From Treponema sp. (lineage in GTDB: Bacteria; Spirochaetota; Spirochaetia; Treponematales; Treponemataceae): a stretch of DNA of 33,209 bases. The notes beneath the pieces were generated by a model. That model was not told the DNA's origin. It saw nothing but the letters and a program-made list of their open reading frames with translations, and made no database searches. Shown in pieces: positions 1-7,354 of this stretch (the stretch's first letter is position 1; every line of letters starts with the position of its first letter). Both the position numbers and the translations under genes were made by a program. Location: the NCBI GenBank assembly GCA_022510845.1, contig JAFLSR010000025.1:1-33209 (forward strand), read 5' to 3'.

Positions 1-1
1 T

Positions 2-52
2 GACGCGCAGGGCGTGATTGTAGTCGCGCCGGGCGAGACGCTTTCGCTTTAG
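2..52 (+). CDS. C-terminal end of an unidentified protein (partial)
   Basis: An open frame enters from the left edge and ends at a TAG at 50-52. Only 16 residues are visible, ending VIVVAPGETLSL. The alternation of Val/Ile with Pro-Gly would suit the last strand of a beta-rich domain, but this is too little to name a family. The stop overlaps the stop of the convergent MATE gene by a few bases, which is common for convergent gene ends. It could be a chance open frame. Confidence 0.4.
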   Translation, partial: DAQGVIVVAPGETLSL

Positions 53-1419
53 TTGCTTGCCAAATTTTTCAGCCAGCGTTCTTTCCGCAGCCAAATGTGC
101 GCAATTGTGATTTTGGGGATTTCCACTGCCTTTATAATCGCGTACATCGTCACGGGGCCTGCCTGCGTGCACGTCGCCATAAAAAACATTCCCGGAATCA
201 CGATCCCCAAATTCCCGATTCCGTCAACGAGCATTCCCATCATCGTGTCGCCGCCCGCGCGCGAAATGGCGAACTGCACGTTGATGAAGACCCATGCGGG
301 CATATACAGGGCCTGCACGAAAACCATCATGCGCGTTATCGCCCGCGCGGTTTCGCTCAAATTCGAAAAGACGACGTTCACGAGCGGAAGCGTCGCGAAT
401 CCCACGAGCGTCATCGCAAATCCGAAAACCGCGCCGCCGGAAAGAAGCCAGCGCGAATTCTTTTTTGCCTCTTCCAATTTTCCCGCGCCCAACGTGCTGC
501 CCAAAATCACTCCGGTTGCGGTCGTGACTCCGCCGAACGAAACGAAGAACAAATTCGAAATCGCGAAGCTCGCCGCCATTCCTGCCACCACGTCCGCTCC
601 GCCGCGTCCGTTGTAAAGCGCGACCGTGATGCTTTCGGCAATTGCCCAAAGCATTTCCGAAAAAAGCATCATCGAGCATTTTTTGAAAATCTCTCCGAAG
701 AGCGCGAAGTCCAGTTTGAAGAATTCCGGAAGTGCGCAGATGAATTTCGGCTTTTTGCGGACGCAGTAAATCACGTAGCAAATCGTCTCCACGGATTTTG
801 CGATGATTGTCGCCAAAGCCGCTCCCCGAACTTCAAGCCGCGGCGCGCCCAAATTTCCGTAGATGAAAATCCAGTTGAACGCGACGTTCACAAAAGTCGA
901 AATCGTTCCGATGATGAGAGGAATTTTCACGCGCCCGATTTCTTTCAGCGAAGAGCCTATGGCGTAGCAAATTATCATCGGGATTCCGCAAAAACCCATC
1001 ATCGAAAGATAGTGTTCGCCTTGGTTCAAAATCGCTTCGGCTTGCAGATTTCCTCGCACCAAAAGCGAAAGACACCAGCGCGGAAAAATCCAGCAGACCG
1101 CAAAATAAATAATCAGGGCAATGCCGCTCGAAAACAGTTTGAATTTGAACGCCTGGCACATTCCGTCTTTTTGTTTCGCGCCGAAAAATTGCGTCAAAAA
1201 AATTCCGCCCGCCATGCAGAATGTGTTCAGGAAAATCATGAACAGAAAAAGGATTTGTCCCGCGATGTTCACGCCCGACATCTTCACGTCGCCCAAGCCC
1301 GAGACCATGAAGTTGTCAACAAGCGAAACAAGATTTTGAATCAAAGCCTGAGCCATCACCGGCAAGGCAATGTAAATCGCCCGTTTGTAAAAATCAAAAC
1401 TTCCCCAAAATCTTTTCAT
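49..1419 (-). CDS. MATE-family multidrug/metabolite exporter
   Basis: Integral inner-membrane transporter of about 456 residues, the usual length for MATE proteins (12 transmembrane helices). These proteins export cationic compounds or metabolites using a sodium or proton gradient. Family evidence is the N-terminal run PVMAQALIQNLVSLVDNFMV with the conserved D-N-F/M positions of the first helix, followed by about a dozen hydrophobic segments and a repeat of the same layout in the second half. An ATG at 1434 is also possible, but the ATG at 1419 has GGAAAGAG five bases upstream while the earlier one has no ribosome-binding site, so I start at 1419. It is divergent from the alkD-like gene across a gap of about 60 bases. 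The substrate cannot be told from sequence. Confidence 0.88.
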   Translation of the reverse strand: MKRFWGSFDFYKRAIYIALPVMAQALIQNLVSLVDNFMVSGLGDVKMSGVNIAGQILFLFMIFLNTFCMAGGIFLTQFFGAKQKDGMCQAFKFKLFSSGIALIIYFAVCWIFPRWCLSLLVRGNLQAEAILNQGEHYLSMMGFCGIPMIICYAIGSSLKEIGRVKIPLIIGTISTFVNVAFNWIFIYGNLGAPRLEVRGAALATIIAKSVETICYVIYCVRKKPKFICALPEFFKLDFALFGEIFKKCSMMLFSEMLWAIAESITVALYNGRGGADVVAGMAASFAISNLFFVSFGGVTTATGVILGSTLGAGKLEEAKKNSRWLLSGGAVFGFAMTLVGFATLPLVNVVFSNLSETARAITRMMVFVQALYMPAWVFINVQFAISRAGGDTMMGMLVDGIGNLGIVIPGMFFMATCTQAGPVTMYAIIKAVEIPKITIAHIWLRKERWLKNLASN

Positions 1420-1443
1420 CGCGACTCTTTCCATAAACCCAAC

Positions 1444-1472
1444 TTGTAAAATTCCAATTTTTTTACTATACT
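1444..1472 (+). promoter_or_regulatory. Sigma70-type promoter, leaderless for the alkD-like gene
   Basis: TTGTAA at 1444-1449, a 17-base spacer and TATACT at 1467-1472. Only six bases separate the -10 box from the ATG at 1479, so the expected first transcribed base is the A of the start codon. No Shine-Dalgarno precedes the ATG. One of five such arrangements in the window. Confidence 0.7.
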
Positions 1473-1478
1473 GAATCT

Positions 1479-2171
1479 ATGACAGAAATTCAATCCCGAC
1501 TTTTTGAAATGCAAGACGAAAAATATCGCCTGTTTCACGCGCGGCTCATTCCGAACATCGCGCCGGAAAAAATCATAGGAATCAGATTGCCTGTCTTGCG
1601 AAAATTCGCAAAAGAGATTTTCGGAACAAAATCCGCAGAAGATTTTTTGAGTGCGCTTCCGCACGAATTTTATGACGAAAACAATCTGCATTCATTTCTA
1701 CTCGAACGGATAAAAAATTTTGAAGAATGCGTCGCCGCAGTGGAAAAATTTTTGCCGCACATCGACAATTGGGCCACGTGCGACACGCTTTCTCCCGCAG
1801 TTTTCAAATCGCATAAAAAGCCGCTTTTGACGCACATAAAAAAATGGATTTCGTCGGATGCCGTCTATACTGTGCGATTCGGAATTGGAATGCTTTTGAA
1901 ACATTTTTTGGACAAAGATTTTGATGAAAAATATTTGGCATCCGTCGCGAAAATCCGCGGTGCGATAACCGATGAATATTATGTCAAAATGATGCAGGCG
2001 TGGTTTTTTGCCACCGCGCTCACAAAGCAATACGATGCCGCGCTGCCTTTCATCGAACAAAAAAAATTGCAGCCGTGGACGCATAACAAGGCGATTCAAA
2101 AGGCACTCGAAAGCCGCGCGATTCCTGCCGAGCGCAAAAAATATTTGAAGAGTCTCAAAGTGAGTAACTGA
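1479..2171 (+). CDS. AlkD-like DNA alkylation repair protein (HEAT-repeat glycosylase family)
   Basis: A 230-residue cytosolic protein of the DNA alkylation repair family (AlkC/AlkD type), which removes bulky or positively charged alkylated bases using a helical HEAT-like fold. Recognised from the N-terminal 'GIRLPVLRKFAKEI' helix, the DNWATCDTLSP segment near residues 96-106, the VRFGIGMLL segment and the C-terminal YYVKMMQAWFFATALTKQY and HNKAIQKALES motifs. Length matches family members of 210-240 residues. The promoter sits so close that the transcript probably starts at the ATG. I have not assigned a gene symbol because several paralogous subfamilies share these motifs, and some lack glycosylase activity. 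Confidence 0.85.
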   Translation: MTEIQSRLFEMQDEKYRLFHARLIPNIAPEKIIGIRLPVLRKFAKEIFGTKSAEDFLSALPHEFYDENNLHSFLLERIKNFEECVAAVEKFLPHIDNWATCDTLSPAVFKSHKKPLLTHIKKWISSDAVYTVRFGIGMLLKHFLDKDFDEKYLASVAKIRGAITDEYYVKMMQAWFFATALTKQYDAALPFIEQKKLQPWTHNKAIQKALESRAIPAERKKYLKSLKVSN

Positions 2172-2196
2172 AATTTTCACACAGGGGAACAAAACG

Positions 2197-2391
2197 ATGG
2201 CAAACGGAATTGAAGATTTGAAGGAAAAAAACAAGAGCCGCCAGGAAGTGCTTTCGAAAAATCAGTTTACGCAATGGAGAAATTTTCAGGGGCGAGAAGA
2301 TGCGGAGATGTTGGAAGAAAAATCTTCGCGATGGGGCGCGCAAAAAGCCAGCTGCTTTCGCCGTGAATATGATGACTGGCGCGATGACTGA
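2197..2391 (+). CDS. Small charged protein of unknown function (64 aa)
   Basis: An ORF preceded by AGGGG with reasonable spacing, 25 bases after the alkD-like stop and on the same strand, so the two may be co-transcribed. The product is hydrophilic, rich in Glu, Lys, Arg and Trp, with no signal peptide or membrane segment; the N-terminal half could be helical. I do not recognise a family. Its stop lies only six bases before the hairpin repeat, and codon use resembles the neighbours, which favours a real gene. It could also be a chance ORF. Confidence 0.5.
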   Translation: MANGIEDLKEKNKSRQEVLSKNQFTQWRNFQGREDAEMLEEKSSRWGAQKASCFRREYDDWRDD

Positions 2392-2396
2392 AAATC

Positions 2397-2810
2397 GTGT
2401 TTTTACTGTCATTTCTCGCTTCGCTGCGAAATGACTTTTTTGACAATGAAGAAAGTTGACACTTTCTTCATTGTCAAAAATTAAAGGAGTGTTTAAAGAT
2501 GCCGCACAAATGGTACGGCATCTTTAATTTCGAGTTTTTTCAAAACTCGTGTATTTACTGCGATTTTTCACTTCGTTGCAAAATCGCTTTTTTACGAGCG
2601 ATGAAAATTGAAATTTTCTTCGCTCGTAAAAATTATAAGGAGTGTTTAAAGTTTGCGTCGAAATGCCGCCGCAAACTTTAATTTCGAGTATTTTGCAAAG
2701 CAAAATACTCGTGTATTTACTGTCATTTCTCGCTTCGCTGCGAAATGACTTTTTTGACAGTGAAGAAAGTTGACACTTTCTTCACTGTCAAAAATTAAGG
2801 AGTACATTCT
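2397..2810 (+). repeat. Tandem composite hairpin repeat, about 2.6 units
   Basis: Units begin with a GTGTNTTTACTG consensus at 2397, 2549 and 2711 (periods 152 and 162). Each unit holds an ordered series of hairpins: a (2408-2435, 2560-2587, 2722-2749), b (about 2439-2478, 2592-2629, 2754-2791), then an AAGGAGT box, c (2495-2525, 2648-2679) and d (2531-2549, 2685-2711). The third unit stops after its AAGGAGT box at the start of mnmE. Stems of equivalent hairpins differ in sequence but stay paired; for example hairpin b of units 1 and 3 differ by a paired A-T to G-C change. It fills the 424-base gap between the small gene and mnmE. Related copies lie at 10331-10437 and 33080-33181. Confidence 0.85.
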
Positions 2811-2815
2811 AAATT

Positions 2816-4243
2816 ATGGACACAACTGGCTATACTCCCGAAGAACCCATTGCCGCAATCGCCACTTCGCTCGCGCCGGCGGCTTTGGGCATCATTCGGG
2901 TTTCTGGCAAAAACTCAATCGAACTTGTTTCAAAAATTTTTTCTCGTCCAAACGCCCTCAAATCTGCGCAGGGCAATTCGATTGTTTACGGCTGGATTGT
3001 TGAACCGTCCGAAACGAATATACCCATGCCCGGTATGGGTATGCAAAAAATCGATGAAGTTCTGATTTCTGTTTTTCACGCGCCCAAAAGTTTTACCGGC
3101 GAAGAGATGGCGGAAATTTCTTGTCATGGCGGAACTGCAATCGTAATGAAAATTTTTGAACTGCTTTTGAAAATCGGATTTCGCAAAGCCGAACGCGGCG
3201 AGTTCACTTTCCGCGCCTACATCAACGGAAAAACGGATTTGACAAAGGCAGAGGCGGTGCGCGAAATCATCGAAAGCCGCACGAACGCTTCGAGCCAAAA
3301 GGCTGCGGGGCGGCTTGCAGGAAATTTGTTTGAAGAAATTTCGCGCATAAAAAACCTGATTGTGGAAACCCTCGCGCAAATCGAAGTGGAAATCGAATAT
3401 CCCGAAGACGAAGAGACAATTGCCGATGCGTTCGAGAAAGAAAAATTGCAGGAAGCCAAACGCGCTCTCGAAATCCTGAACTCAAGTTGGCAAAGCGAAA
3501 AACTTTTTCAAGAAGGCGCGCGGATTGTTTTGTGCGGAAATACCAATGCCGGAAAGTCAAGTTTGTTCAACGCGCTTTTAAAAGAGGAACGCGCAATTGT
3601 GAGCGATGTGGAAGGCACGACGCGCGATTGGATTGAAAGCTGGATTAGCATTGATGGAATTCCCGCGCGGATTTTCGACACGGCGGGCTTGCGCCAAACA
3701 AGCGACAAAGTGGAACTGCGCGGTTTGGAATCCACGCGCGAATTGAGCGCGGACGCGGATTTGATTTTGTATCTCGCCGACAATTCGCTTTCCGAAAAGA
3801 AAATCGATTTTGAATTCATTCGCGCACGCAACGAAAAAATAATTTTTGTATGGAATAAAATTGACAAGACGAATTCGCAGAAGCGGTCTTCGCTTTCGGA
3901 CGAAGAAAAATCGCAAATCAAAAATCTGTGCGGAGAAATTTTCGTCAGCGCGAAAAGCGGCGAGGGCATAAAAGATTTGGTTCAAAAAATAAAATCGGTT
4001 TTGCTTGGCGGCTCACAAACCGAGCGGGCGCAGGCAGGGCTTGGCAGCGCGCGACAAAAAATTCTCGTGCAAGCCGCGCTTGAAAATGTGAGCCACGCGC
4101 TTTTTGTGAGCGATGATTTTTCGCTCGATGCAGTCGTTCAAGATTTGGAAGACGCGCTGGACGCGCTTGGAGAAATCACGGGCGAAGTTACAAGCGATGA
4201 TATTTTGGAAAACATTTTTTCGAATTTTTGCGTGGGAAAATAA
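2816..4243 (+). CDS. mnmE: tRNA uridine-5-carboxymethylaminomethyl modification GTPase MnmE
   Basis: Works with MnmG to install the carboxymethylaminomethyl group on U34 of certain tRNAs in the cytosol. It has 475 residues: an N-terminal folate-binding domain (1-120), a helical domain and an inserted Ras-like G domain with GNTNAGKS at 241-248, EGTTRD at 266-271, DTAG at 288-291, NKID at 347-350 and SAK at 378-380. The C-terminus is FCVGK, matching the family FC[IV]GK motif whose Cys is functionally important. The start at 2816 is set by AAGGAG at 2797-2802, which is the last piece of the upstream repeat. An unusual Met/Pro/Gly-rich stretch around residues 68-77 is encoded by a DNA palindrome (3020-3042). 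No mnmG is visible nearby. Confidence 0.96.
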   Translation: MDTTGYTPEEPIAAIATSLAPAALGIIRVSGKNSIELVSKIFSRPNALKSAQGNSIVYGWIVEPSETNIPMPGMGMQKIDEVLISVFHAPKSFTGEEMAEISCHGGTAIVMKIFELLLKIGFRKAERGEFTFRAYINGKTDLTKAEAVREIIESRTNASSQKAAGRLAGNLFEEISRIKNLIVETLAQIEVEIEYPEDEETIADAFEKEKLQEAKRALEILNSSWQSEKLFQEGARIVLCGNTNAGKSSLFNALLKEERAIVSDVEGTTRDWIESWISIDGIPARIFDTAGLRQTSDKVELRGLESTRELSADADLILYLADNSLSEKKIDFEFIRARNEKIIFVWNKIDKTNSQKRSSLSDEEKSQIKNLCGEIFVSAKSGEGIKDLVQKIKSVLLGGSQTERAQAGLGSARQKILVQAALENVSHALFVSDDFSLDAVVQDLEDALDALGEITGEVTSDDILENIFSNFCVGK

Positions 4244-4299
4244 AACGCATTGCGCATTATGCGCATTGAGTGAAAAATGAAGCCGCGCAAAATTTTGAA

Positions 4300-4399
4300 G
4301 AGCCCAGGTAATCTACGGCACAGACATCATCCGCATACCGTTGCTGCCTTCCGGCTCTGGCGGGGTTTTGCGGCGATGCCTTGCATAGCACCTGGACTC
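4300..4399 (-). ncRNA. ffs: Signal recognition particle RNA, small bacterial (4.5S) type
   Basis: Read on the minus strand, the region contains the SRP domain IV signature: an AGCCGGAAGGCAGCAACGG core like the GUCCGGAAGGAAGCAGC apical region of bacterial SRP RNA that binds Ffh. The two ends pair (GAGTCCAGGT at 4390-4399 with ACCTGGGCTC at 4300-4309), giving a hairpin of about 100 nt typical of the small type. It lies between mnmE and the MFS gene. Ends are estimated from the terminal helix. No clear T-run follows, and the promoter is not obvious. A short ORF on the other strand here is a shadow. Confidence 0.93.
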
Positions 4400-4448
4400 A
4401 TCAAAAAACACAAACTCAGTTTATTATTCCATAAAAACAATTTTTTGT

Positions 4449-5648
4449 CTAGAGCGTATTTGTGCTTTTTGTTTTAATTTCCAAAATATGATGCATCGTC
4501 GCCATCAAAATCAGCGCGAGTCCAAGAAATGCCGGAAAAAGCGCGATGCTTATGTGGTTCGCAATCAAGCCGAAAAGCGGCGGCATAAAACTCGTTCCGA
4601 TATACGCGCTTGCCATTTGCACTCCGATTATCGCCTGAGATTTTTCCGCACCGAAATGCGCCGGCGTGGAATGAATGATGCTCGGGTAAATTGGAGCGCA
4701 TCCAAGTCCGATTAAGACAAGCCCCGCAAGCGAAAAAATTTTTTCGAACGGAAGCGCGACGCAAATCACGCCCAACAAAATTATCGCAAGACCAAGTCGA
4801 ATCATTTGAGTGTCGTTCAATTTGAAAGTGATGAATCCGCTTGCCGCGCGGCCAACCATAATTCCAAAATAAAAAAGCGAAGCGAATGTTGCGGCGGTTT
4901 CGGGCTGAACATTTCTGCAAATTGTGAGAAAACTCGCGGCCCACAATCCAGAAGTTTGCTCCACCGCTGAATAACAAAAAAAGCAAATGAAAATTTCTTT
5001 CGCGCCGGGAATCCTAAAAATTTCTTTTAATGAAAGAGGCTTGCGCTCTGATTTTGCTTCCGAAGATTTTGTGGACGAATTTCCTTCCGAAGAAATTTCC
5101 TCGTTCTTTTTCCAAAGCGGAAGCGAAAGAATCAAAATCGCCGTGAGAACAATTTGCATAATCGAAATGATTCTGTAGCCGCTGTTCCAAATTCCGCCGC
5201 GAGTCAAAACCGCGCCCATAATGTATGGACCGAGCGTCGCGCCCACGCCCCAAAAGCAATGAAGCCAGCTCATGTGGCGGCTTTTGTAATGAAGCGCGAC
5301 ATAGTTGTTCAGCGCAGCGTCAACGCTGCCCGCGCCAAGTCCGTAAGGTATGGCCCAAAGACAAATCTGCCAAAATTGCGTGGAAACGGAAAACCCGAAA
5401 AGCGCGATTGCCGTAATTCCGACGCTGGTTGCCGTAATTTTTCCAGTGCCAAATTTGATGTTAAGCGCATCACTTTTCAAACTTGAAAAAACCGTTCCAA
5501 GCGCGATTATCATTGAAACGATTCCCGCGTAGGAAATCGGCACATTGAATTCATTGCGCATAATCGGCCATGCCGCTCCCAAAAGCGCGTCAGGCAAACC
5601 AAGCGAAATGAACGCAACATAAATTATCGGCAACAAAAATGAAAGCAT
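4449..5648 (-). CDS. Major facilitator superfamily transporter
   Basis: A 399-residue inner-membrane protein with about 12 hydrophobic segments and a charged central loop (residues about 190-215, SSEGNSSTKSSEAKSERK) between the two six-helix halves. The N-terminal GLPDALLGAAWPIM segment is seen in a bacterial MFS group often annotated as sugar/fucose-permease-like, but the substrate is not determinable. The start ATG has GGAGGAA directly upstream with good spacing. A possible promoter lies about 50 bases upstream. The gene stands alone, convergent with mnmE across the SRP RNA gene. Confidence 0.85.
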   Translation of the reverse strand: MLSFLLPIIYVAFISLGLPDALLGAAWPIMRNEFNVPISYAGIVSMIIALGTVFSSLKSDALNIKFGTGKITATSVGITAIALFGFSVSTQFWQICLWAIPYGLGAGSVDAALNNYVALHYKSRHMSWLHCFWGVGATLGPYIMGAVLTRGGIWNSGYRIISIMQIVLTAILILSLPLWKKNEEISSEGNSSTKSSEAKSERKPLSLKEIFRIPGAKEIFICFFCYSAVEQTSGLWAASFLTICRNVQPETAATFASLFYFGIMVGRAASGFITFKLNDTQMIRLGLAIILLGVICVALPFEKIFSLAGLVLIGLGCAPIYPSIIHSTPAHFGAEKSQAIIGVQMASAYIGTSFMPPLFGLIANHISIALFPAFLGLALILMATMHHILEIKTKSTNTL

Positions 5649-5695
5649 ATTTCCTCCAATTGTGACATTGTAGCAAAGTGAAAAATCGCAATATG

Positions 5696-5724
5696 ATTAT
5701 ACCGACATTGAAATTGATTTTCTA
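5696..5724 (-). promoter_or_regulatory. Probable promoter of the MFS gene
   Basis: On the minus strand a perfect TATAAT (5696-5701) follows a weak TAGAAA (5719-5724) with a 17-base spacer. The predicted transcript has a leader of about 40 bases with GGAGGAA before the ATG. Confidence 0.55.
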
Positions 5725-5819
5725 GTAAAAAAAATCGCTTTGACAAAAAGTGTGCGCCATTCAAATTTTGAGCAAAAGTGTTTCTGCCAATTCATATTTA
5801 AATTTTGGCGCAGTCAGAA

Positions 5820-5970
5820 GCCCGCGCTCCTCGTTGTGCCAAGAATGCGTGAGGAATGCGGAGGGCGCGCGGAGCGCGTTCCTGCTTGCGACAAAGTTGC
5901 AAGCAGGAATGAAGTGAAAGCGGAACCCGTAGCAGCCCGACCGCTGCGTTGCAGCGGGCACGCCCAAAAA
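5820..5970 (-). repeat. Dispersed GC-rich hairpin repeat, second family, reverse copy
   Basis: Part of the 364-base gap between the MFS gene and the ATP-grasp gene. It is more GC-rich than its AT-rich surroundings. Hairpins include TTCCTGCTTGC paired with GCAAGCAGGAA (about 5878-5908) and CCGCTGC/GCAGCGG (about 5940-5957). Read on the minus strand it resembles 12722-12830: a GGTCGGGCT core, a CACTTC-TTCC block, a local hairpin, then a run of the form ATCCCTAACGC / ATTCCTCACGC. I see no gene in this gap; open frames through it on both strands lack start signals. Confidence 0.6.
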
Positions 5971-5976
5971 CCACTC

Positions 5977-6005
5977 TTGCAAAAAAATTGTGTTTTTGGT
6001 AAAAT
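5977..6005 (+). promoter_or_regulatory. Sigma70-type promoter, leaderless for the ATP-grasp gene
   Basis: TTGCAA at 5977-5982, a 17-base spacer and TAAAAT at 6000-6005. The ATG follows after seven bases and there is no Shine-Dalgarno, so transcription should begin at or next to the start codon. This also argues that the coding region starts at 6013 and not at the far upstream ATG of the same open frame. Confidence 0.7.
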
Positions 6006-6012
6006 CGATGCG

Positions 6013-7203
6013 ATGAATTTTATTTTTATTTCTCCGAATTTTCCGCACACATATTGGAATTTTTGCGACCGCCTCAAAAAAAACGGCGTGAATGTTTTGG
6101 GTATCGGCGACGCGCCTTATTACACTTTGGAACCGCAGTTGCAAGAATGCCTCACCGAATATTATTTTGTGAACGACATGAAAGATTACGACAAGATGTA
6201 TCGCGCGGTGGCTTTCTTTGCGTTCAAATATGGCAAAATTGATTGGCTTGAATCCAACAACGAATTTTGGTTGGAACAGGACGCGCACTTGCGGAGCGAT
6301 TTCAATATCACTACGGGAATCGGCGCGGCGCAAATTGCTGATTGGAAATACAAATTCAATATGAAAAAATCCTATGCGGCGGCGAACATTCCGAGCGCGC
6401 GTTGCCATAAAATTTCCACGAAGGCAGAGGCGAAAAAATTCCTTGACGAAGTGGGATTCCCAGTCATTGTGAAGCCGGACAACGGAGTGGGCGCGTTGGA
6501 TACATGGAAACTTTCGTGCGATGCGGATTTTGAAAAATTCTTTGAAAATCCGCCCGCCGTTCAATATGTAATGGAAGAATTCATCACGGGTGAAATTTAT
6601 TCTTACGATGTGATTGCGGACAGCAAAGGCGAGCCGCTTTTTGAATCTTCGAGCGTTTTTCCGCAGCCTGTGATGGATGTGGTGAACAATCAAATGGACT
6701 TGGAATATTTTACGATTCCCGACATTCCCGAGCAGTTGCGAAAATTCGGGCGAGCCGCGCTCAAATCGTTCGGCGTAAAAAGCCGTTTCGCGCACATGGA
6801 ATTCTTCCGCCTCACCAAGGCAAAAAAGGGAATCGGCGATGTGGGCGACTTTGCGGGGCTTGAAGTGAATATGCGTCCTGCGGGCGGCTACACTCCCGAC
6901 ATGATGGATTTCGCGCATTCCACCGATGTCTACCAGATTTGGGCGGATATGGTCGTGCACGACAAGCGCATTTTGCCTGACAGCGGCGAGCACAATTTTT
7001 GCGTTTATGCCGCGCGGCGCGATTTCAATGAATACGTCCATTCGCATGAAGAAATCGTCCGAAAATACGGCAACGTGCTTGTGATGTGCGAGCGTATGCC
7101 CGAAGGCATTTCCGCTACGATGGGAAATCAGATGTACACGATAAAGGCAAAAACCGAAGCAGAAAAAAATGAATTCGTGAATTTCGTTTTTGCAAAGAGA
7201 TAA
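6013..7203 (+). CDS. ATP-grasp domain protein (carboxylate-amine/thiol ligase family), substrate unknown
   Basis: A 396-residue cytosolic enzyme of the ATP-grasp superfamily, which activates a carboxylate as an acyl-phosphate and joins it to a nucleophile. It has an N-terminal Rossmann-like pre-ATP-grasp domain (1-110). The ATP-grasp core shows the lysine-bearing strand VIVKPDNGVGA at 151-161, the hinge MEEFITGEIYSYDV at 187-200, and the metal-binding strands HMEFFR (about 261) and LEVNMRPAGGYTPDM at 283-297. The open frame extends upstream to 5740, but that part is repeat DNA with no start signal, and the promoter at 5977-6005 fixes the start at 6013. It stands alone, so no pathway can be read from the context. 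It resembles carbamoyl-phosphate-synthase-like ATP-grasp proteins annotated by domain only. Confidence 0.85.
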   Translation: MNFIFISPNFPHTYWNFCDRLKKNGVNVLGIGDAPYYTLEPQLQECLTEYYFVNDMKDYDKMYRAVAFFAFKYGKIDWLESNNEFWLEQDAHLRSDFNITTGIGAAQIADWKYKFNMKKSYAAANIPSARCHKISTKAEAKKFLDEVGFPVIVKPDNGVGALDTWKLSCDADFEKFFENPPAVQYVMEEFITGEIYSYDVIADSKGEPLFESSSVFPQPVMDVVNNQMDLEYFTIPDIPEQLRKFGRAALKSFGVKSRFAHMEFFRLTKAKKGIGDVGDFAGLEVNMRPAGGYTPDMMDFAHSTDVYQIWADMVVHDKRILPDSGEHNFCVYAARRDFNEYVHSHEEIVRKYGNVLVMCERMPEGISATMGNQMYTIKAKTEAEKNEFVNFVFAKR

Positions 7204-7293
7204 ATCGACGCTCGCGCCGAAATTGAGCGACAATTTTAACTTCGAGTAGAGTGGCTACGAGTTGTTTTTGGCAAAGCGAGAAAAATCAAAATT

Positions 7294-7324
7294 TTGCGCG
7301 AAATTTCCGATAATTATTTATAGT
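7294..7324 (+). promoter_or_regulatory. Weak candidate promoter of the Cache-GGDEF gene
   Basis: TTGCGC at 7294-7299 and TATAGT at 7319-7324, with a 19-base spacer, longer than ideal. The leader would be about 25 bases with GAGG before the ATG. No better candidate is visible in the 151-base gap. Confidence 0.35.
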
Positions 7325-7354
7325 TTGATTTTATGAAATTCGTTTGAGGACAAA

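Noticed and set aside
97..1449. 450-residue open frame opposite the MATE gene
   Set aside because: It is antisense to a clear MATE exporter; the translation is extremely His/Arg/Asn-rich, typical of shadow frames in this codon usage.
1435..1478. Leaderless promoter for the MATE gene on the minus strand
   Set aside because: The best -10 candidate (TACAAG) has no acceptable -35 at 16-18 bases, and the ATG at 1419 has its own Shine-Dalgarno.
2499..2681. 60-residue ORF in the repeat region with AAGGAG upstream
   Set aside because: It runs straight through hairpins c, d, a' and b' of the tandem repeat, so its sequence is dictated by the repeat. The product has no protein-like features beyond that.
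2397..2810. Possible CRISPR array
   Set aside because: The periodic units are about 155 bases and composed of several different hairpins, with no short identical repeat, no unique spacers and no cas genes.
4277..4477. 66-residue ORF on the + strand
   Set aside because: It overlaps the SRP RNA gene on the other strand and has no ribosome-binding site.
5761..7233. 490-residue open frame opposite the ATP-grasp gene
   Set aside because: Antisense shadow of a gene with full ATP-grasp motifs; it also runs through the GC-rich repeat and has no ribosome-binding site.
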